From Armigeres subalbatus (lineage: Eukaryota > Arthropoda > Insecta > Diptera > Culicidae), in the NCBI RefSeq assembly GCF_024139115.2, contig NC_085139.1:143704652-143768651 (forward strand): a stretch of 64,000 nt of DNA. The letters are read 5' to 3'. Shown here piece by piece: positions 1 through 10,683 of the stretch (positions are counted from its first letter, which is position 1; every line of letters starts with the position of its first letter). The notes beneath the pieces were generated by a model that was not told the origin of the DNA, did not search any database, and saw only the letters and a program-made list of their open reading frames with translations. The translations under genes and the position numbers were made by a program.

Positions 1-860
1 GGCAGTTACTACGTGAATTCCTCCGGGAGGTCCACCAGCAGTTTTTATGAGCATTTCTCCGGGAGTTTCACCGGCAGTTCCTCCGGGTGTTCCTTTGAGA
101 AGGAACTCCGGGAGTAATTTCCGGAGGAACTCCCAGAGGAATTTCTGTAGGAATTCTCGGAGAAATTATCAGAGGAATTTTCGGAAGAACTGCCGGAGGA
201 ACTGAATTTATTGAAGAACTACAGGAAGAATTTCCGGAGGAAATCCTGGAGGAACTCTCGTAAGAACTTCTGGATGAACTTCCGTAAGAATTCCAGGAGA
301 AACTACTGGAAGAATTCTTAAATGACCTCCCGGAGGAGCTCCCACAGAAATTTGTCTAAGAACTTTTGAAGGAATTTGTAGATAAATTCCCAAAGAAAGC
401 CTAAATGAATTCCTGAAAGAAAGTCTGAATGAACTTCCGGAAGAACTACTAGTGGAACTCCTGGAGAAATTTGAGGAACAGCCGATGGAATACCCGGAGT
501 TGAATTTCTAGAGGAACTTACGAAATCCCATTTCCCTTGAAATTCCTGCCAAATATCCTCAAAGAATCCCCTGTGAAGTTCCTGGAGTGATTACTAGAGG
601 AACTTTTGGAAAAACTCCTGGGGGAGCTCCTGGAGGAACTCCCACAAGCACCTCCAGAGGAATTCTCACAAGGTAGTACTGAAATAATTATTGGAGAAGT
701 TCATGAAGGAATTTCTGGAGAAATATCTGAAGGAATTCCCGAAAAAATACCAGGAGGAATTAATGCAGAAATTCCCAGATGAAATCCTGCAAGTATTCCC
801 AAATGAATTGCTGTTCTTTGTTTGTTCTGAAGAAATTCCTGGAGGAATTCTTGGAAGATA
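1..860. repeat. Degenerate GAATTCC/GGAGGAA low-complexity array, left part
   Basis: The stretch is built of short imperfect units such as GAATTCCTGGAGGAA and GAACTTCCGGAAGAA, repeated with drift over about 860 bases. The units are near-palindromic (GAATTC, TTCCGGAA), so both strands look alike. No coding constraint is visible; open frames here only follow the repeat. The same repeat resumes at 4456 after the CR1 insertion, so the array was once continuous. Confidence 0.85.
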
Positions 861-1300
861 TCCGAACTCCAACGCCAGGCAAGTTCTTTGTTTGTTTGAG
901 CAATTCTGCTCCTGAACCATTTAAAACTTCCAGACCATGCTCATTCGCGACCAGGCAGTTATTGAGACGAGGACTTTCATCATTCCCTAACAATAGGCGA
1001 TCGAAATTTGTTTTCTTCAGTCCGGAACGCACGTTTGCCACCAGTATGAAGGAAGCCCCATATCCGATCATCGCAGTCGAGCCTTACGAGTCATCGTTCA
1101 TCAGACGTTCCGGCCCTGCGTATGATCCTGGAGAAGGGGGCTTCCGAACACCAACGACAGGCAAGTATGATGTGCAAGCAGTCCCTTCCGTACCTGATGA
1201 TATTTCAATTCACAGTGCATCGGCTCCTTATTTGAATAATCCGAATGATATGACTTCATCTGCCGGCGCTGCACCTAAATGCCAATCAGCTTTTCTTTCT
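861..1300 (+). pseudogene. ORF2 N-terminal extension, repeated module (copy A)
   Basis: This lies in the frame read from 779. Two modules of a family-specific extension are visible. The first is cut by the 5' truncation and keeps only its end, IRTPTPGKF. The second reads PERTFATSMKEAP, then AVEPYESSFIRRSGPAYD, then FRTPTTGKY at about 1018-1170. The same module occurs three times in copy B (58971-59800). The role is unknown; the segment lies upstream of the endonuclease and is rich in Pro and Ser. It is in a different frame from the endonuclease, the switch falling in the short repeat at 1301-1400. The open frame extends left into the GAATTCC array, which is not part of the element. Confidence 0.65.
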
Positions 1301-1400
1301 GGTATTTATGGTATTCCTTCTGGTATTTATGGTATTTATGGTATTTTTCTGGTATTTATGGTATTCCTGGTATTTTTCTGGTATTTATGGTATTCCTTCT
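1301..1400 (+). repeat. GGTATTTATG microsatellite inside CR1 ORF2
   Basis: About ten imperfect units of GGTATTTATG / GGTATTCCT / GGTATTTTTCT occur in a row, just before the endonuclease start (FYYQNVRGL). Copy B has no such run at the equivalent place (59805-59830). The run separates two reading frames of the same ORF, so its length change probably caused the frame switch. Confidence 0.8.
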
Positions 1401-4270
1401 CCTTCGTCATTGCGTTTTTATTACCAGAATGTGAGAGGGCTGCGAACGAAAATCGACCGGTTTTTTCTTGCTGCAGTAGACTCGACATACGACGTTATTG
1501 TTTTGACAGAGACGTGGCTTGATGCATCGGTTTTATCAACCCAACTTTTCGGCAGTTCATTCAACGTATTCAGAGTTGATCGAAATGCCACAAATAGCCG
1601 CAAAATCAGAGGAGGTGGAGTATTAATAGCTGTTGCGTCTTATTTAAGTTGCAATATTGATTCGGCTCCGGTGAGCAATAATTTGGAACAGCTATGGGTG
1701 AAGATCAAATTGCCACAAAACTCTATCAGCATCGGAGTGCTGTACCTACCACCTGACCGTAGGAATGATGAAAATCTGATTCAGCAGCACATCGAGTCTT
1801 TGAATTCTGTTTTGTCTCGTTTGCACCCGCAAGACATTGCTTTCCAGTTCGGCGATTATAATCATCCTGAAATGTTTTGGGCTCCTTCTGAAGACGGAGG
1901 TCTAGTATTAGATGCCAACCAATCACGATTGACAAGAGCAGGCGGCATGTTATATGATGGGTTTTGCTTTCATGGCCTTACGCAGATAAACTCGGTGACA
2001 AACCCCAGTTCTCGCACTCTGGATCTAGTTTCAGTGAACGATGAGGCATTAGCAGCAAATATTCTAGAAGCTGATGAAACGCTAGTCCAAATTGATGTAC
2101 CTCATCCTCCTCTAGAGGTCACTGTCCCTGTTCCTTTGCCTGTACGTTTCGATCAAGTTATGGATATCATTCGATTCAATTTTCGACGCGCTGACTACGA
2201 CGCACTGAACGACGCTTTTTCGTCCATCGATTGGCGTTTCTTGGACTTCGAACTAGATCTCAATGCCATGGTGCAGCTCTTCAACGACGAGATACAACGA
2301 GTGATTGAAGCTAATGTTCCGCTACAGCGACCACCGTTAAAACCTCCGTGGGCAAACAAACGTCTTCAAAATTGAAGCGTGCTAAGCGCTCTGCACTCCG
2401 GAGATATCGACTTAATCGCTCGCCTTGTTCCAAACGTCGCTTCTCGCTTGCCAGCAATAAGTATGTGCGCTACAACCGCATCTTGTATGCTCGCTACATA
2501 GACCGAATGCAACGAAGTCTGCGCACATGTCCGAAACGATTCTGGTCCTTCGTCCGGTCAAAACGCAAGGAAGATGGGTTGCCTTCTTTAATGTATCTGC
2601 GCGAATCCTCTGCTGAAACGGCTTCCAGAAAATGCGAATTGTTTGCTGAACATTTTATGAGTGCTTTTTCCAACATACAAGTATCACCTACACAAATTGA
2701 CGCTGCCTTACGAGATGTTGTAACAAATAGCATCGACTTCAATATCACCGAAATTTCAGAAGATCAAGTTCTTAATGCAATCCAGAAGCTAAAATACTCC
2801 GTATCTCCCGGTCCCGATGGAATTCCTTCTGCAGTTCTGAAGGAATGTTCAACTACGCTTATTACACCACTCGTAAAGCTGTTCAACAAATCGTTACATC
2901 AAATGGAGTTTCCTACTAGCTGGAAGGCATCGTTTTTGTCCCCTATCCACAAGAAAGGCGATAAAATAACGTAGCTAATTACAGAGGAATAACATCACTG
3001 TGCGCCTGCTCCAAACTATTTGAGATTATTGTTAATAATGCCCTCTTCGAATCTTGTAAGAATCATATTTCCTGTGCCCAGCACGGGTTCTATCCGAGAA
3101 GATCAGTCAATACTAACCTTGTTGAGTTTTCCTCTGTGTGCATACGCTCTATGGATGCGGGTTTGCAAGTCGATGCTGTTTATACCGATTTCAAAGCTGC
3201 CTTCGATCGGGTAAATCATGACGTCCTACTACACAAGCTCCAAAAGTTAGGTGTTTCACTAGCAATCGTCAATTGGCTAAGATCATACCTTTCAGGAAGG
3301 TCAATGAAAGTGAGACTTGGCTCGATAGAATCCGACGCTTTCTTTGTCACATCTGGTGTGCCCCAGGGGAGTAACCTTGGCCCATTATTATTTTCCTGTA
3401 CATCAACGACGTCACATATGTATTGCCTGCTGGCAATCGAGTTTTCTACGCAGATGACATGAAAATCTATATGATTATTGCGGGTATTGATGATTGCCTG
3501 GAGCTACAAAACATGCTGGATTCTTTCGAAGAATGGAGCAAACGTAATTGCCTGGAACTGTGTGTCGATAAATGCAGTACGATTTCCTTCACAAAAAAAC
3601 GATATCCGTTGCACCATGTGTACACTTTATCTGGACAACCGTTGGAACGACTCGATCAAGTTAGAGACCTTGGCGTGTTGCTCGATAGTGAACTAACGTT
3701 TCGACCTCATTACGAAAACGTTATCTCTAAAGCTAACAAACAGCTTGGCTTTATTCTAAAGATGGCCGATGGATTCACTGATCCCTCTGCCTCAAAGCTT
3801 TGTACTGCGCATTGGTACGATCAATTTTGGAATCAGCAGTGGTGGTCTGGTGTCCTCATGCTAGGAGCTGGATCGAACGAATCGAGGCGGTTCAACGAAA
3901 ATTCGTTCGCATAGCTCTGAGAAATCTGCCGTGGCGTGATGCACCCATTCTACCGCCATACGAACATCGATGCATGCTGCTCGGAATCGAAACATTGGAG
4001 AAAAGGAGGACCACGATACAAGCAGTCTTCGTTGCAAAAATACTGACCGGCGGGATCGATGCCCCTGCTATTCTAGCTGAATTGTATATTTATGTTCCAG
4101 AACGACCTCTACGACGCAGAAATTTCCTGTATCTCGCTCCTCGTAATAGCCGTTATGGTCAGCATGATCCAATAAGGTTTATGGCTTCGCGTTTCAACGA
4201 TGCATTTAGGTTTTTCGAGTTTGATGAGGGAGCTTCTATATTTGCTAACCAGTTAAGGCTGCGAATGTGA
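1401..4270 (+). pseudogene. CR1 ORF2: endonuclease and reverse transcriptase, broken by four frameshifts
   Basis: This would encode the protein that nicks target DNA and copies the element RNA. Endonuclease: FYYQNVRGL at the start, then VIVLTETWLD, GGGVLIAV, LYLPPDR and FGDYNHP (1401-2000). RT: SPGPDGIPSAVLK (~2805), HKKGDK, TDFKAAFDRVNHD (~3180), SGVPQGSNLGPLLF (~3354) and the catalytic YADD at 3447-3458. C-terminal RIALRNLPWRD follows near 3905. The frame changes four times, each time as if one base were lost: AAAA at 2368-2371, AAAA at 2963-2966, CC at 3395-3396 and AAA at 3794-3796. The domains are otherwise well preserved. Either the copy is young and dead, or the deletions are assembly errors. 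Confidence 0.85.
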
Positions 4271-4455
4271 AGTCGCGTGGAAAACAACAGATGCTGTAGA
4301 ATATATATGTAGATTTTTTATAGTAATTGACTGTTTTGTAAGTTTCTGTGACTATTTTGTAGACATGTGTGAATAGCTGTTAGTAAACTTCATTAAGACT
4401 ATAAGTCAGATGGAGGTAACAATAAAATAAATAAATAAATAAATAAATAAATAAA
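4271..4455 (+). other. CR1 copy A 3' UTR and (AATA)n tail
   Basis: After the TGA at 4268-4270 comes a 150-base AT-rich untranslated segment, then AATAAA and about eight AATA units at 4422-4455. Short tandem tails of this kind are usual at the 3' ends of CR1/Jockey-type insertions. The GAATTCC array resumes at 4456. Confidence 0.8.
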
Positions 4456-5190
4456 GAACTCCCAAACTTAACTTTAAATGAAATTCTGGAGTAAATTCCG
4501 AGTGAAGTACGGAAAGAATTCTAGGACAATTTCGCGGAAAAAATTCCGAAGAAATTCCTGAATTTCCGGGGAAATACTTGGACGAGTTCCTGGAGAAATT
4601 CGTAAAGAAATTTCTAGAGGAATTCTTGAAGGATATTCTGAAACAATTGCGGAAAGAATTCTAGAGGATTTCGCTATTGAATTTATAGAGGTATTCCCGG
4701 AAAAAATCCTGGAAGTTATCCCGGAGGAATTTAAGGAAGAGTTCCTGGAGGAATGCCCGAAGCAGTTTCTAGAAGAATTTCCGAAGATTTTTTTTTTTAT
4801 AGATTAGCAGATGAAATTATGGAGCGAAATCGGAGGATTTCCGTCATAAAATACTGAAGAAACTTCTAGTGGAATTTTGGGAGGAAATTCCGTATGTATT
4901 CTTGGAGGAACTCTAGAATGCATTCCTGAAGGAAATGCCGGAGATTTTCCTGAAAGAATAGCCGAAGAAATGTCTAGAAATAAAACTTGATAGGTAAAAA
5001 AGAAATCTTCAAGAGACTTCCTCATGAATTTCCTAAAAAAAAAATTTGTTGGGGGTTTCTAGATAAGGAGAAATTACAATTACAGGAGAAGGATTTTCAA
5101 ACGATTTTCAGAGGAATTTGTGGATAACTTTCCGGAGGAATTTAGAAGTTCCCAGGGGAGCTTCTAGAAGGATTTCTAGGAGAATTCTTG
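4456..5190. repeat. Degenerate GAATTCC/GGAGGAA array, right part
   Basis: Same drifting units as 1-860 (GAATTCCTGAATTTCC, GGAAGAATTCTAG and so on), directly continuing the array broken by CR1 copy A. A T-run at about 4789-4799 interrupts it. It fades out by about 5190. No gene is seen. Confidence 0.85.
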
Positions 5191-5378
5191 AGCCCGAAAT
5201 GTTTCGAGTTGTTTTGAACTTTCATATAGTATGGATCCTGCATATCCTTATAAGTTTTTTGGGAATATCTTGAATTTCAAAAACCTATTTCTGAATATGA
5301 TTGGATTGTAAAGTGCACATGTTTAAGCGAATTCATTTCAGTACACGTTCAATCATTCCACCATTTAGGGGGGGGGCG

Positions 5379-5503
5379 ACAAATGCCTACTTTCAAAGGG
5401 ATCACATCCACCATTGCCTTATTCCAAGTAAACGCCTACTTCCAAAGAAGAAATCATAGTCATTACTGCCCTATTCCAGGCAAACGCCTGTTTCCTAAGA
5501 GGT
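5379..5503 (+). repeat. ~50-bp tandem repeat, three units (left flank of MITE block)
   Basis: Three imperfect units share the core ATTGCCTTATTCCAAG, AAACGCCTACTTCCAAAG. The GCCT starts are at 5385, 5434 and 5486, a period of 49-52 bases. The same repeat reappears at 10495-10683. Confidence 0.75.
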
Positions 5504-5640
5504 AGGGATGAAACGATACCACTGAGGTATCGATACTTTTACTTTAAAGTAGTATCGATACCTACTCGTATCATATAAGTACTCATATATTTGAAGTAAA
5601 ATTCAAAAACAATTGTTTTGTAGTCGATTGTAGTCGAACA
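5504..5640. mobile_element. Possible hAT-like terminus with GTATCGATAC subterminal repeats
   Basis: TAGGGATGAAACGATACC opens this stretch and is followed by several GGTATCGATACT palindromes, a layout common at hAT ends. Similar motifs (GATACTTACTTGGTATC, AAAGTATCGATTCC) recur at 8745-8880 and may be the other end. No matching terminal inverted repeat or 8-bp duplication was found, so the link is an inference. CAATTGTTTTGTAGTCGA is duplicated at 5610-5655. Confidence 0.35.
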
Positions 5641-5775
5641 ATTGTTTTGTAGTCGAGTAGTAATTCATTATTTGTTGTCAATGGAGCATGTTCTTTGATA
5701 ATTGAATTACTTTATTTAAGCTTTATTTCACGTGAGTCATTTAATATGTAAACCGATTGTATTTTTTTATCATTA

Positions 5776-6001
5776 CCGTCGTGCGGGGCTTCTTTTGACT
5801 CCGGGGGCTACTTTGGATTTTTGATTTTCTAAAAAAACTAAAAGAAAAAAAATCCAAATTTGAAACAAAAAGTTGCCATCCAACTATCAACAAGACACCC
5901 GAATGGTGATAATGGAAATTTAAGAGTAGTTAACGTCGCAATTCATGTTTCAAAATGTCCAAAGTAGCCCCTGATTTGTCAAAAGAAGCCCCGCACGACG
6001 G
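5776..6001 (+). mobile_element. 226-bp MITE with ~40-bp TIRs and TA duplication (copy 1)
   Basis: It starts CCGTCGTGCGGGGCTTCTTT and ends with the inverse, AAAGAAGCCCCGCACGACGG, allowing for a short asymmetric segment. TA lies on both sides (5774-5775 and 6002-6003), as expected for a Tc1/mariner-type target. The interior matches copy 2 at 9853-10076 in reverse orientation. No coding capacity. Confidence 0.85.
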
Positions 6002-6006
6002 TAATA

Positions 6007-7045
6007 GTAGTTTGTGCAACAAGTTGCAAGAACATGATTTTTTCAGCACGAGTTGTACGTTTATCCAACGAAGCTTGCCGAGTTGGATAAATGTTACGAG
6101 TGCTGGAAAAATAGAGTTTTGCAACGAGTTGCACACGCTATTTTTTGCAATGACGAAAAATTGGCTTTAATATGGTAAATTTGTAGCGAAACGATACAAA
6201 CTGATTTATTCCATATGATCATTTTAACCAAATAAATCATGTTGCTGCAGAGAACAATCATATTCCTTGTTATCGTGAAACATTGCATAGGTCGACAAGC
6301 CTTGAAGCGATAGATGCACTTGCATTTGGAAAATTCTGATGTCATAGCCATCAAACTATTTCATTCTTGCGCGATGCAGAGAATGCACTATTTGATCTCT
6401 TACCCAAGCATGATCGGCAAAATGTAGTCATGTGACTACTGTTCTGATGTTGGTTTTTCATTATAGCACCCAAATGAGTGCTATGATGGATTTTTTTTGC
6501 GTTTACTGATCATAATATTTGGTTGACAGTTCGTGTTTGAGTGATACTTTTCCATACCAACGAAATGGGTGCTTTAATGAACATTATGCAACTCAAATGG
6601 GTTGCATAATATTCATTATAACACTCATTTGGGTGCTATACTGAAAAACGAACATCAGAACAGTAGTTGTATTCTCTGCGTCTTGTAGTACATGAAATAG
6701 TTTGATGGACATGACATCAAAAATTTCCAAAGGCAAGTAGATCTATCGCTTCACGGCTTATCGAGCAATGCAATGTGGTACGGTTAGATGGAATCTGATT
6801 GTTCTCTGCAGCAACATAATTTATTGGCAAGAATGATCATGTGGGGTAAATTAGACTGTCAAATTTTGGTACAGTTTATTTAATTTGTCCATTTTTCGTC
6901 ATTGCAAAAAATATCGTGTGCATCTCGTTGCAAAACTAGATTTTTTCTGCACTCGTAGTATTTATCCAACTCGGCAAGCCTCGTTGGATAAACGTACAAC
7001 TCGTGCTGAAAAAATCATCTTTTTGCAACTTGTTGTACAAACTAC
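6007..7045. mobile_element. 1.04-kb foldback element (near-complete palindrome)
   Basis: The two halves are inverted copies along most of their length. GTAGTTTGTGCAACAAGTTG at 6007 faces its inverse ending at 7045, GTTGCTGCAGAGAACAATCA at 6241 faces its inverse near 6798, and ATAGCACCCAAATGAGTGCTAT-like hairpins lie near the centre (6460-6640). Arms are about 450-500 bases. There is no transposase. It directly abuts the MITE on its left; no clear target duplication was found. Confidence 0.8.
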
Positions 7046-7046
7046 G

Positions 7047-7195
7047 CAACTGTAAATTTTATTATTTCAGCTTTGCTGCGTCGCAGCATGTGTGAAATAA
7101 TAAAAATGACAGTTGTGCGTTGCTTGCGTATTGAGTGGTGTGCCCTTGAAAACGCGAATACTTTTAAATTTGGATTCCATGATGCTTGTCCTTAA
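7047..7195 (+). mobile_element. Truncated palindromic MITE (same family as 24086-24287)
   Basis: It contains the centre GCTGCG..GCAGC, then ATGACAGTTGT, GAGTGGTGTGCCC, GAAAACGCGA and CTTTTAAATTTGGATTC, matching the right half of the MITE at 24086-24287 and ending in CCTTAAA. The left arm is missing; the truncation point lies at the edge of the foldback element. Confidence 0.65.
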
Positions 7196-7524
7196 AGAGG
7201 TTTTTGCATAATGGTCATTAAAGCACCCATTTGGTTGGTATGGAAAAGTAGGCCGTTTTATCACTCAATGGCGTGCTGTATGCCAGATATTATAATCAGG
7301 AATTGCAAAAATATATTTTTCGGTATTTTTAATTCATGTTCCTAAAGATTGAATCTCTCTTATGCTTCTTCAATGGGATGGGACTTTTGCAACACAGTTG
7401 CAAATATTACTATCGAGTTTGAGGAAATTTTAAATCGATATAGGATAGAGTAAAGTGGCCAGTTTTTTCATGGATCAATCCGGGATACTTAATGCATTAT
7501 TTATTTTGATAGCTTTATTTATTG

Positions 7525-7905
7525 ACTAGCAGAGCAGACAAACTTGGTTTCGTCTAAAATTGATTTATTCTCTGATTATTTTTCGAATTATACAGAAATT
7601 TCTGATTCATTTGTATGGGAGCTCCCCTATCGAGAAGGGGGGGGGGTAAAATCGCCACAGAAACATATCTTCCCTTCCAAAACCTCCTTATGCCAGATTT
7701 CTTTCCATTTGCTTAATTAATTCTCGAGTTATGAAGAAATTGGTGTTTCATTTGTATAGGGGTCCCCTTTCCCAAATGAGGGAGGGGTCTTGAACCATCT
7801 TAAGAACCTTCCCCGGCCCCAAAAACTTCTACATACAAATTTTCACGCTGATCGGTTCAGTAGTTTCGGAGTCTATAAGGTTCAGAAAGACAGAAATTCA
7901 TTATT
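7525..7905 (-). mobile_element. 3'-end fragment of a dispersed retroelement (copy 1)
   Basis: Shares long stretches with 37818-38055: ACTAGCAGA, CTAAAATTGATTTATTC, CATTTGTATGG, ACAGAAACATATCTTCC, CCAAAACCTCC and AATTCTCGAGTTATGA. Read on the minus strand it ends with TCTGCTAGT followed by AAAT units, as a LINE tail would. The far end includes CGGTTCAGTAGTTTC. Its family is not identified. G-rich runs (GGGGGGGGG at ~7640) occur inside. Confidence 0.6.
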
Positions 7906-8148
7906 ATGTATTCATTATTATGTATATAGGTTATATTATATAAAGCTCAAAATTATTTTCTTATATTATATGTTATGAGTAATTATTTGAGTATATAATA
8001 ATGTATTAAAATTGTAATCAAATGGTTTCAAAAGAATGTTGTGTCCTATCAACCTTCAACACCCAGTATGATGCCAACTACTCGATTTCTCAAAAGCGAT
8101 TACTTTATATTTCCTTAATATTTTTGAAAGAAATGTTTTACAATCTTG
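7906..8148. other. AT-rich DNA, no feature seen
   Basis: TATTATGTAT and ATATTATAT runs, without coding or repeat structure I can identify. Confidence 0.5.
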
Positions 8149-8149
8149 A

Positions 8150-8275
8150 TCTCCTGGCCGTGCGGTTTGCGGCGCCGGTCATTTGAGCGTATGGCATAGT
8201 AAGTGTACGTATGTTCTGTATTATGAGCTGAGAGTTTGATTCCCGCGTCAGTCGTGGAAATTCTTCAATAAGCAA
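8150..8275 (+). mobile_element. tRNA-derived SINE head
   Basis: A Pol III A-box-like TGGCCGTGCGG at about 8157 and a B-box-like GAGTTTGATTCCC at about 8231 lie about 75 bases apart, wider than in a true tRNA. The sequence following (GTCAGTCGTGG) resembles SINE bodies. It cannot fold as a functional tRNA. Confidence 0.5.
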
Positions 8276-9850
8276 AACATTTTTCACTGGTCTACTGGGT
8301 ATTTTCCGTTGTTCTTTATCTTATTTAAGTTTTCAGTCTGGAAAACCATTGGATGAAGACGGTGAAGCTAATTTTCAATATTCCCATATTCTCCAGACCC
8401 TTAAGGTTATTCAAATGCTTTTAGATTTTTTTTATGGAATGCATAGTCTCTTGAATTCATTGTCTGGGACTGTCCCGCATAATATGAGACGCCTGGTCAC
8501 TGTAGGATTAAGGATAGGCCACATTAACGATCCTCAGATTTAAGTGTATCATAAGAAATCTATAAAATAAAGCTTAGATCACTTTTGTGAATTTCACTAA
8601 TAATATACCGCGATTAGCACAAATAAGTGTTGAGCGGCAGAAAATGAATACTTGTTATTTTTTTTAAATTAAATACTAAAACTTTAAAGATTACTTAAAA
8701 AAAATCGAAAGTTTCTTATTAAGGTTTACTAGATTTATTCAAGTACTTCAATTCGATACTTACTTGGTATCAGATATCAAAGTATCGATTCCAAAAGTAC
8801 TTGGTATCAAATCAAAAGTATAGAGTATTTACTTGTAGCTGACTTTTAGTTGATACTAACAGATACTTTGTGGTAGCGGACTTGACACAACATAAATCTT
8901 TTTGCAACAACATGTTTTTAGCATAGTTTGCAGAACATATACTAATCCATTTTTTTTTCAAATGATGATGTGTCGTACGATTCTAAGATTCAGATTTTTT
9001 GTTGAAGGAGTATTGTTCACTGCACACAACAGTAACGATTCCTTAACCTCATTCTATTGGTTCATGGACTTATGCGCGTAAATGCATGGAATAAAGGATA
9101 AGGAACTGATAACTTTATTTCCGTTTTGGACAGTCAAAATATTGAAATCTTCCAATTCTGTGTCGTTGAACAGATACAAATTAAGTTTTCGATAAACCAT
9201 TGATCATAACTTGTCGATTTCGTGACACCATTGACAAACATCCTGCATAATGAAAAACGACATACTATGCAGTCAAAATTACATATGCGTTATAAGATAT
9301 ATTGTTACTATTCGCTTCATTGTTAACATACAATTTTAAGCTTGATTCACCATACCAAACCTACATCAACACTCACTGTATGGGCTCACTCACAACACTC
9401 ACTCAAATGGGCACTCATAACATACTGTCGATGTGTAATTATATAGTTCTTCAATTGTACATGTACCAACTGATGTATGGTACATTGAAAATTTTGTTCG
9501 AAAAAATGACCGGATTTAAATGTTAATTATACTTAACCGCCCATTACTAATATGGTCGTTTGGCCGTTTACCATCTGAGCTATTGTTGAAACAGTATATA
9601 AGACTGTCCATTTATAATTAACTACTATTAGTGAGACCACCGCTACAATAACACTTATTCTCTTCAATTATAACAGATGCGTTCTACGTATGGTCCATAA
9701 TTATGCGGGATGTTTTCAAAGCCAGGTGAACTTGCCGGTAGTTTTAAATAGAAATCAAATAAATGTTAATTCCGCACTATTTTATTAAACATTTTATTCA
9801 TCAACTAGTCAAAGCATGGGAAAATTCTTGACTTTGTTAAACGTTTTAGT
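8276..9850. other. AT-rich DNA with GTATCGATAC-type motifs, no gene
   Basis: Apart from the subterminal motifs at 8745-8880 (see 5504-5640) no coding frame, RNA gene or clear repeat is visible. The 60-75 codon open frames here show no recognisable domain. Confidence 0.5.
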
Positions 9851-9852
9851 TA

Positions 9853-10076
9853 CCATCGTTCGAGGGTTCTTTTGACAAATTGAGGGCTACTTTGAACATA
9901 TTGAAACAAGAATTATAACGTAAATTACTCTCAAATTTCCATTATCACCATTAGGGTGTCGTGTTGATAGTTGGATGGCAATCTTCTGTTTTAAACTTGG
10001 AATTATTTCCATTGAGTTTTTTTTTTAAATCAATAATCCAAAGTAGCCCGGAGTCAAAAGAAGCCTTGCACGACGG
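9853..10076 (-). mobile_element. 224-bp MITE with TA duplication (copy 2)
   Basis: Inverse-orientation relative of 5776-6001. It starts CCATCGTTCGAGGGTTCTTT, ends AAAGTAGCC..CACGACGG, and TA flanks it at 9851-9852 and 10077-10078. The shared interior includes GCCATC, AACTATCAACA, GACACC and TGGTGATAATGGAAATTT on the minus strand. It has diverged from copy 1 by many substitutions, so the two are not a recent duplication. Confidence 0.8.
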
Positions 10077-10394
10077 TAGCGTAAAGTACGTTGATATTCA
10101 GCTTATTTTCTGGAGTTAAAAATAAAGCATGTTTAAATTTTGCCAAACTTTAACTTGTATTAAATGCAGGGAATCAATATTCGAGCAACGCCTAACAATA
10201 TACCCTTTGTCATCGACAGAGTTTGTTACTGACAAACGCACCTCGCAACAACAATTTATCAGAAGAAGGTTTGAATCTGCGGAAAATGGACGAAGTTGCT
10301 ATTTTCATAGCCCATGGCAATACCATCGAAGTAGTTTCCTGTTGGCTTACGTGAGCATGATGAATAGCGTTTCTTTTATTCTAATGCTTATCAT

Positions 10395-10494
10395 CGGGCC
10401 ACATGTAGTGTACATTCTGAAAATTTTCGCGGGCCGCAGGGAAAGGCTTCGAAGGGCCGCATGCGGCCCGGGGGCTGCACTTTGGAGATCACTG
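10395..10494 (-). mobile_element. Terminal end of a hAT transposon or MITE
   Basis: Read on the minus strand this begins CAGTGATCTCCAAAGTGCAG, then GGGCCGCATGCGGCCC and TTCGAAGCC. CAGTG.TCTCCAAAGTG termini with GGGCCGCATGCGGCCC palindromes are typical of a hAT group found across arthropods. The other end was not found. The edge falls inside the ~50-bp tandem repeat, whose own TACTGCC resembles the terminus. Confidence 0.6.
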
Positions 10495-10683
10495 CCTTAG
10501 CCCAAGAAAACGCCTTTGAAAAAAGGAATTACAATCACCTTTGTTTTAATCCGGGAAAACGCCTATTTCCAAAAAATGAGTTACACTGACCGTTGCTTTA
10601 TTTCGAGTAAACATCTACTTCCAAAGAAAAAAATAAAACCCATCATTACCTTATTCCGAAAAATGCATTATTTGTGAAGAAGG
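10495..10683 (+). repeat. ~50-bp tandem repeat, four units (right flank of MITE block)
   Basis: Units share CCTTATTCC..AA, ACGCCTATTTCCAAA and a period near 50 (cores at 10512, 10561, ~10612 and 10665). It is the same repeat as 5379-5503, so the 5-kb block between looks inserted into or expanded within it. Confidence 0.7.

Larger units (their letters stand above)
861..4455 (+). mobile_element. 5'-truncated CR1-type non-LTR retrotransposon (copy A)
   Basis: The element interrupts the GAATTCC array. It begins abruptly at about 861 inside the ORF2 N-terminal extension, runs through endonuclease and reverse transcriptase, and ends in a short 3' UTR with an (AATA)n tail. Start and end are defined by the switch from array to element; the 861 edge also matches an internal part of copy B near 59410. 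GAACTCC occurs at both edges, but it is also part of the element, so a target duplication cannot be separated from microhomology. CR1 rather than Jockey is inferred from the RT motifs and from the PHD-like ORF1 of the related copy B. ORF1 is missing. Confidence 0.85.

Noticed and set aside
691..915. Forward frame rich in EEF/KEF as a gene
   Set aside because: It lies in the GAATTCC array and only reflects GAAGAATTCC-type units.
10129..10500. 123-codon plus-strand frame
   Set aside because: It runs into the hAT terminus (GRRERLRRAACGPG) and has no domain; chance frame.
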